From Hymenobacter lapidiphilus (lineage in GTDB: Bacteria; Bacteroidota; Bacteroidia; Cytophagales; Hymenobacteraceae): a stretch of DNA of 64,000 nt. The notes below the pieces were generated by a model. That model was not told the DNA's origin. It ran no database searches and saw only the letters and a program-made list of their open reading frames with translations. The DNA lies in assembly GCF_013377885.1 (NCBI RefSeq), contig NZ_JABKAU010000007.1, forward strand, positions 1 to 64,000. Reading direction: 5' to 3'. Below are positions 59,910-64,000 of this stretch, piece by piece. The position numbers were made by a program, and so were the translations under genes. How positions within the stretch are numbered: the first letter of the stretch is position 1; each line of letters starts with the position of its first letter.

Positions 59910-60290
59910 ATGAACCTGATCAGCAAAGAATTCATCCGCAACATTGCGCCCCAGCTCGACCTGCTCAATACCTTGGGTGGTGGCATCGCGCAGGCCCAGA
60001 TGCGGGTTGATAAGCGGGAGAAAGGCGTCATTGTTCGTGTTGCCCTTCCTTCGGTTAATCCCCAGAGCTTCCACGTCGTACTCAACGAAAACACCCTGAC
60101 CGTGTACGCCGAGTTCCGGCACACGCCCGATGACAAGCTGGCCGCGCCGCTCTTCAGCCGCAGCCTCAGCCTGCCGGCCGGCCTCAATGCCAGCCGCATC
60201 GACGCCGTGTTCGAAGGCTCGGAGTTGCTCGTGCGTATCCCTTACGCCGCCAACGACGAGCCGCGCGAAATCGACATCAGGCAGCGCTAA
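59910..60290 (+). CDS. Hsp20/alpha-crystallin family small heat-shock protein
   Basis: A 126-residue small heat-shock protein that holds unfolding proteins in the cytoplasm. The alpha-crystallin domain is short but clear: KGVIVRVALPSVNPQSFHVV, NENTLTVYAEFRHTPDDK, FSRSLSLPAGLNASRIDAVF, and the closing SELLVRIPYAAN, similar to L-V-I-x-I/P strands. The usual A-x-x-x-N-G-V-L motif is degenerate (FEGSELLV). The C-terminal anchoring IxI/V motif is replaced by EIDIRQR. Confidence 0.85.
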   Translation: MNLISKEFIRNIAPQLDLLNTLGGGIAQAQMRVDKREKGVIVRVALPSVNPQSFHVVLNENTLTVYAEFRHTPDDKLAAPLFSRSLSLPAGLNASRIDAVFEGSELLVRIPYAANDEPREIDIRQR

Positions 60291-60340
60291 GCCGCGCACT
60301 TCGCCATAACGCCGGGACCGACCGGCCCATGTTTCACCTG

Positions 60341-60366
60341 GCCACTGCCTCTGCAGTGGCTTTTTT
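60341..60366 (+). terminator. Intrinsic terminator after the Hsp20 gene
   Basis: GCCACTGC-CTCT-GCAGTGGC is followed by TTTTTT. Confidence 0.95.
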
Positions 60367-60424
60367 CATGGACTTCAGATTCGCCGAATGCGTGTCCGCC
60401 GCTGGTTAAGGTCCGCAGCGCAAA

Positions 60425-60748
60425 TCAGGAAAAGAGCGGAATAAGCAGGGCGAAGCCCACGAGCAGCGAGAGGTAGAACCAGCCCATAAGCTGCCCCCGC
60501 AGGCGGCGCGGCAGCCGGTTGCTTAGCACCAGTACCGCCACCACCACCAGCGTCAGGTGCAGCAGCAGAAACACCACCGTCTTCACCCAATTGCTTACAA
60601 TTGTGTTTTCGGGCTGCAGTTGGTCGGCCATGCCCAGGCCCGAGGTAGCAACCTTCAGCGCGTAGTACGCGGCCACTTCGAAAACTACGAACAGCCCCGC
60701 CCCCACTAAAAAAGCCAGCGGCCCGGTTTTCTGCTTGATTTCAGCCAT
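60425..60748 (-). CDS. Small membrane protein, unknown function
   Basis: A 107-residue protein with three probable helices: AFLVGAGLFVVFEVAAYYAL, KTVVFLLLHLTLVVVAVLVL, and GWFYLSLLVGFALLIPLFS. It has a short hydrophilic N terminus (MAEIKQKTG) and no recognisable domain. It is convergent with the Hsp20 gene. Confidence 0.75.
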   Translation of the reverse strand: MAEIKQKTGPLAFLVGAGLFVVFEVAAYYALKVATSGLGMADQLQPENTIVSNWVKTVVFLLLHLTLVVVAVLVLSNRLPRRLRGQLMGWFYLSLLVGFALLIPLFS

Positions 60749-60886
60749 GGAAGGTGAATGGTGAGGTGGTGTTTTGGGAGCCGGACTGCGTTATCTGGAC
60801 AGTTGCTGCGGAGAGCCTGATTTGCTGAAGCAAACCGGGCAATCTATCCCTAAACGTCAATTATCCAGCCAGTTACTTAATTTTTC

Positions 60887-61040
60887 GCAATAGGTCTATC
60901 AGCACGGTGTAGGGGCGGGGCTTGTCCCCGCCCGCCGCCCGAGCAATACGGTAAACGATTGTTGAAAGGTCCCTCAATGCTTCGTTCAACGGCGGGCGGG
61001 GGCAAGCCCCGCCCCTACACCGTGCTGATAGACCTGTTGC
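60887..61040. repeat. Family A inverted repeat, copy A6
   Basis: The core GTGTAGGGGCGGGGCTTG is flanked by a private arm of 23 bases, from 60887: GCAATAGGTCTATCAGCACG pairs with CGTGCTGATAGACCTGTTGC with one mismatch. Its right edge is followed by GCAATCTGGGTT, the same string that follows A2 at 4.9 kb. The 306-base gap 60749-61054 holds little else. Confidence 0.92.
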
Positions 61041-61054
61041 GCAATCTGGGTTGG

Positions 61055-61333
61055 TTACCTGGCTTTGCGCAGTTCGGCCGTGCGGGTCTCAACATAAAGC
61101 GCCTCCACTTTAGCGCGGGCCCAGGGCGTGCGGCGCAGAAAGGTGAGACTGGATTTGATGCTCGGGTCGACGGAAAAGCAGTTGATGCGGATGCGGCTGT
61201 CGAGCCCGGGCCAGCCGTAGGCCGCCACCAGGTACTCCAGAATCTGGGCCAGCGTAATACCGTGCAGCTCCCGAATCAGGTGGCCCGATTCGTCGCGGGC
61301 GTCGTGGGCAGAAGGGCGGGATGGTTGAGACAT
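61055..61333 (-). CDS. VF530-like (DUF2132) small protein
   Basis: A 92-residue protein of the VF530 family: [20 protein letters not shown], then [19 protein letters not shown], then [18 protein letters not shown], matching the family over its whole length. Members fold as a helix bundle and have been called DNA-binding, without a known role. It lies alone, 14 bases after copy A6. Confidence 0.92.
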   Translation of the reverse strand: MSQPSRPSAHDARDESGHLIRELHGITLAQILEYLVAAYGWPGLDSRIRINCFSVDPSIKSSLTFLRRTPWARAKVEALYVETRTAELRKAR

Positions 61334-61437
61334 GGCAATGAAATTGAGAAGCCGAAGGTGCGAAAAAACCGGCGGTTACCCTCTAATTTACGGGTTCTTT
61401 TCGGCGGCTGAGGCACCAACCGGCCGGCGTGGGTCGT

Positions 61438-61445
61438 TATCTTTG
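61438..61445 (+). promoter_or_regulatory. -7 promoter box for the GH25 gene
   Basis: TATCTTTG matches TAnnTTTG exactly, 19 bases before the ATG. No -33 TTG with normal spacing is visible. Confidence 0.65.
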
Positions 61446-61464
61446 CTCACGTACCGTCGGTTCT

Positions 61465-62310
61465 ATGGCCCTTACGTCTTCCTCTTCGGCTCGCTCGCGC
61501 CCGTCGCGTCCGTCGCGCCCTGCCCGACGGCGGAAGCCCGGGCGGCGGTGGGTGGGCTGGCTGCTGGCCGCACTGCTGCTGGTGGCCCTCGGCCTTTACA
61601 GCCGCTATTCGGCCCAGATTAACCGCTATGCCCGCCGGGCCTACGCCACCCTGCGAACCAGCTCGCTCACGGGCCAGGAAAAAACCCCGCTCCGGGCCGG
61701 TTACGCCGTGCATGGCATCGATGTATCGTCGTATCAGGGGCGCATCGACTGGCCGGTGGTAGCCAGCCACGAGGTGCGGTTTGCCTTCATTAAGGCTACC
61801 GAAGGCGGCACCCTGCGCGACCCGCGTTTTGGGCGCAACTGGCGGGGGGCGCGGGCGGCGGGCGTTTTCCGCGGGGCCTACCACTACTTCCACCCCAAAT
61901 CCGACCCAACCAAGCAGGCCAGCCTGTTTACGCGCACCGTGCCCCTCGGCCCCGGCGACCTGCCCCCGGTACTTGATGTGGAGCACGCCAATTTCCATGA
62001 TGTGGCCCAGATGCGGCGCGGTGTGGCGCTATGGTTGCGGCTGGTGGAGCGCCACTACGGCGTGCGGCCCATTCTGTACTCCAACTATGGTTTCTATCAG
62101 CGCCACCTGGCAGGCCACTTCGACGACTACCCGCTGTGGCTGGCGCACTACGAAGTAGACCAGCCCCGGCTTCCGGCCAGCCGCTGGATTATCTGGCAGC
62201 ACTCCGACGAATCGTACGTGCCCGGCATTCGCGGCCCGGTCGATTTCAACGTGTTTCAGGGTAGCTTTGAGCGGCTGCGAGCCCTGCGGATTCCTCCGAA
62301 ACGGCCGTAG
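61465..62310 (+). CDS. GH25 muramidase (lysozyme)
   Basis: A 281-residue glycoside hydrolase of family 25, which cuts peptidoglycan between N-acetylmuramate and N-acetylglucosamine. A basic Ser/Arg/Pro N terminus is followed by one membrane helix (WVGWLLAALLLVALGLYSRY), so it is anchored in the inner membrane and faces the periplasm. Catalytic-domain residues are clear: D86 in VHGIDVSSYQGRIDW, FIKATEGG, and D171 and E173 in PPVLDVEHANF. An endogenous wall-remodelling role fits better than phage lysis, as no phage genes are present. The ATG at 61465 gives the signal-anchor. Confidence 0.93.
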   Translation: MALTSSSSARSRPSRPSRPARRRKPGRRWVGWLLAALLLVALGLYSRYSAQINRYARRAYATLRTSSLTGQEKTPLRAGYAVHGIDVSSYQGRIDWPVVASHEVRFAFIKATEGGTLRDPRFGRNWRGARAAGVFRGAYHYFHPKSDPTKQASLFTRTVPLGPGDLPPVLDVEHANFHDVAQMRRGVALWLRLVERHYGVRPILYSNYGFYQRHLAGHFDDYPLWLAHYEVDQPRLPASRWIIWQHSDESYVPGIRGPVDFNVFQGSFERLRALRIPPKRP

Positions 62311-62351
62311 CATTCCGACCAGTCCGTTTTTACGCTTTTAACTCTACTGCT

Positions 62352-62726
62352 ATGCGCTGCTTTTTCCGACTTGCCTTGTGCTGCGGGGCCGGGCTGCTGC
62401 TGGCCGGTTGCGCGGGCACCGGGGCCTTCACCGAATCCGGCAAGGCCTCCTTCTACGCCGATAAGTTCGAGGGCCGCCGTACGGCCAGTGGCACCGTGTA
62501 CCGCTCCGGCCAGCTCACGGCGGCCCACAAAACGCTGCCCTTCGGTACCCGGGTACGCGTGACCAACCCGCGTAACAACCGCTCGGTGAAAGTAGTAGTA
62601 ACCGACCGGGGACCGCACGTTAAAGGCCGTATCATCGATTTATCGAAGAAAGCAGCCCGCAAAATTGACATCATCGACGACGGCGTGGCCCCGGTAACGC
62701 TGAAAGTCATTCGCAAAGCTCAGTAG
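62352..62726 (+). CDS. rlpA: RlpA-like septal ring lipoprotein
   Basis: A 124-residue lipoprotein (LLLAGC, C20) with a double-psi beta-barrel: GKASFYADKFEGRRTASGTV, AAHKTLPFGTRVRVTNPRNN, and VTDRGPHVKGRIIDLSKKAA. RlpA proteins act on glycan strands without stem peptides at the septum or as binding proteins. The SPOR domain of E. coli RlpA is missing; such short forms are common. It lies 41 bases after GH25 on the same strand, forming a peptidoglycan unit. Confidence 0.92.
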   Translation: MRCFFRLALCCGAGLLLAGCAGTGAFTESGKASFYADKFEGRRTASGTVYRSGQLTAAHKTLPFGTRVRVTNPRNNRSVKVVVTDRGPHVKGRIIDLSKKAARKIDIIDDGVAPVTLKVIRKAQ

Positions 62727-62752
62727 CCCGGTTTACCTTACCACTCATTACT

Positions 62753-62944
62753 ATGCGCATCCGTAAAAAAATCCGCTGGACGGCTCCCACCGAGGCCGAC
62801 CGTTTCACGCAGCTCAGCTCCTTCATCCAGGCGGCCGAAGATGAGGGATGGAGCGAAGACGAGGTGCAGTTCGTCATCAATGAAATCGTGGAAGCCCCCA
62901 ATGAGGCTGAGGTGGCTCTCATCTTCCAGGATTACAGCCACTAG
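62753..62944 (+). CDS. Small acidic protein (63 aa)
   Basis: The protein begins MRIRKKIRWTAPTEADRFTQ and continues with an acidic, mainly helical stretch (AAEDEGWSEDEVQFVINEIV). No motif is recognised. The ATG lies 26 bases after the rlpA stop, and a bidirectional terminator follows, so it is the last gene of that unit. Confidence 0.7.
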   Translation: MRIRKKIRWTAPTEADRFTQLSSFIQAAEDEGWSEDEVQFVINEIVEAPNEAEVALIFQDYSH

Positions 62945-62972
62945 CGTCCGGCATCAATCAGCTACAACACGA

Positions 62973-63012
62973 AAAAGGGGCCGGCAATGCGTAAGCAAAG
63001 CCGGCCCCTTTT
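62973..63012. terminator. Bidirectional intrinsic terminator
   Basis: AAAAGGGGCCGGC and GCCGGCCCCTTTT form the stem, with T-rich ends on both strands. It separates convergent genes. Confidence 0.92.
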
Positions 63013-63047
63013 CTTGATGCTACTATGCCAGCGTTTCGACGCGCTGA

Positions 63048-63449
63048 CTACCGCTTCTTTTTGCCTTTAGCTTTCATCACCTGCGCCTGCTGGAGGCTGT
63101 CCTGCTCGGCCTTCATGGCGCGGGTGGTCATGCGGCCCGTCAGCGACATATAGTCGCCTTCCTGCAGGCGAACGGTGGTGCCGTCGGCCATCATAACCGT
63201 GCCGTCGGGCTGCACTTTGGTGCCGTTTACCAGGGCCGACTCGGCGGTAATGGCGCCGGTGTGGGCATTACGCGTTTCGAGCACCTTACCATCTTTCATC
63301 AGGAAGCCATCCTTCATGGTGGCGCCATTGGACACCACACGGGCCTTGGGCTGCGCACCGCGACGGGCGACTGGGGCTTTGGTTTGGGCCTGAGCAGCCA
63401 GCGTGCCGGCCATAAGCATAACAGCTGCGAGAGTAGCGAGAAATTTCAT
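63048..63449 (-). CDS. DUF6799 exported protein
   Basis: A 133-residue protein with a Sec signal (FLATLAAVMLMAGTLAAQAQ) and DUF6799-like repeats: MKDGFLMKDGKVLETRNAHT, then LVNGTKVQPDGTVMMADGTT, two related beta units. It ends in a very basic tail (MKAKGKKKR). The family is found in Bacteroidota, and the function is unknown. Confidence 0.85.
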   Translation of the reverse strand: MKFLATLAAVMLMAGTLAAQAQTKAPVARRGAQPKARVVSNGATMKDGFLMKDGKVLETRNAHTGAITAESALVNGTKVQPDGTVMMADGTTVRLQEGDYMSLTGRMTTRAMKAEQDSLQQAQVMKAKGKKKR

Positions 63450-63547
63450 AAAGCAAGCAGTATGGGGGTGGGTGGGTGGAGAAAAGACCGGCTGGCGCCG
63501 GCAATGTTACGGTAACCCACAACGGGCTGGGTTCGTTCTAAAGTATT

Positions 63548-63697
63548 GAAGCTGTTTAGGAAGTACCCTGAATCAATTAGAACGTCATGCTGAGCTTGCC
63601 GAAGCATCTCTACCGCTTCGCTGAATGACTGTAACGAAGCGGTAGAGATGCTTCGGCAAGCTCAGCATGACGTCCTTTTGACTTTCTAAACAGCTTC
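63548..63697. repeat. Family B inverted repeat B7 within family C arms
   Basis: Outer arms GAAGCTGTTTAGGAAG... and ...CTTTCTAAACAGCTTC (family C) enclose family B arms GTCATGCTGAGCTTGCCGA... and complement. It lies in the divergent gap 63450-63763, which carries no other clear element. Confidence 0.93.
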
Positions 63698-63763
63698 ATT
63701 GACTGGCCTGCCCTCTACCAAATTCGGGCCGGTTTTTCTTCTGTCCCTCCGCCCTACTCGCTC

Positions 63764-64000
63764 GTGGATTATAAAGACTACTACAAGACGCTGGGCGTCG
63801 ACAAAAAGGCCACGCAGGACCAGATAAAAAAGGCCTACCGCAAGCTGGCCCGTCAGTATCACCCTGATGTGAACCCCAACAACGCCGAAGCCGAGCAGAA
63901 ATTTAAGGAAGCCAACGAGGCTAATGAAGTACTCGGCGACCCCGAAAAGCGCCAGAAATACGACCAGCTGGGCGCCGACTACCAGCGCTACCAGCAGGGC
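63764..64000 (+). CDS. DnaJ-domain protein (CbpA/DnaJ-like), cut by the window end
   Basis: The window ends inside this gene; 79 codons are visible. It starts with GTG at 63764 and reads [20 protein letters not shown], then [20 protein letters not shown], ending in a J-domain. The HPD tripeptide that stimulates DnaK is present. A J-domain opening like this is typical of CbpA and DnaJ co-chaperones; the downstream domains lie beyond the window. No upstream dnaK or grpE is present. Confidence 0.88.
   Translation, partial: MDYKDYYKTLGVDKKATQDQIKKAYRKLARQYHPDVNPNNAEAEQKFKEANEANEVLGDPEKRQKYDQLGADYQRYQQG

Noticed and set aside
61465-62310. Phage endolysin
   Set aside because: The GH25 enzyme has a membrane anchor and sits beside rlpA, with no holin, tail or capsid gene nearby.
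1564-63697. Insertion sequences carrying the inverted repeats
   Set aside because: The repeats are too short to carry a transposase, and no transposase gene or clear target-site duplication was found in the window.

Overview
The window looks like chromosomal DNA of a GC-rich Bacteroidota bacterium, most likely Hymenobacteraceae (Hymenobacter-like). The evidence is a GldJ gliding lipoprotein, a PorP/SprF protein, a secreted protein with a type IX secretion (T9SS) C-terminal sorting domain, a TamB-TamL pair, many lipoprotein signal peptides, and Bacteroidota-type -7 promoter boxes (TAnnTTTG) ahead of prfA, nadC, gpmI, an Rrf2 regulator and a GH25 gene. I saw no rRNA, tRNA, CRISPR array, transposase, integrase or phage gene. 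The genus is inferred from gene content.

Layout. 0.2-4.7 kb: a small membrane protein, fdhD, a DUF7009-like protein and an FdhF/YdeP-type molybdopterin oxidoreductase. 4.9-12.8 kb (minus): tamB then tamL, for outer-membrane assembly. 13.2-16 kb: a GH77 4-alpha-glucanotransferase with two CBM20 domains. 16.3-19.7 kb: a large T9SS cargo with unusually AT-rich passenger DNA. 20-26.9 kb: a thioredoxin-reductase-like flavoprotein, a DUF5686 outer-membrane protein, a small orphan, a cyclase-family enzyme, an alpha/beta hydrolase and a DUF4382 lipoprotein. 27-30 kb: an AsmA-family protein. 30.4-32.8 kb: PorP and GldJ. 33-41.6 kb: ComF, an AhpD-like protein plus partner, exonuclease III, an FAD amine-oxidase-like protein, a mono-heme Tll0287-like lipoprotein, prfA, a beta-helix lipoprotein and YjbQ. 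41.8-46.2 kb: gpmI with a lipoprotein, a DUF4783 protein, nadC and a YcxB-like protein. 46.3-48.8 kb: two metal-motif lipoproteins, a methyltransferase and a ZIP transporter, possibly a metal-handling group. 49.2-53.6 kb: two tandem M13 metallopeptidase lipoproteins. 53.7-56.4 kb: an Old Yellow Enzyme homologue, pirin and an Rrf2 regulator with a probable operator. 56.5-58.1 kb: a minimal HlyD-like adaptor, a stand-alone acyl carrier protein and a GNAT enzyme. 58.2-64 kb: PPK2, a hydrolase-fold protein with a lost nucleophile, Hsp20, a small membrane protein, a VF530-like protein, GH25, RlpA, two small proteins and the start of a DnaJ-domain gene.

The most unusual feature is in the intergenic DNA. 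At least six families of long inverted repeats occupy many of the intergenic gaps. Several have arms that continue outward into sequence private to one copy yet still complementary across the hairpin, and some copies are nested inside others. No mobilising enzyme for them lies in the window. I found no clearly new defence or biosynthetic system. These hairpins are the best candidate for something undescribed.
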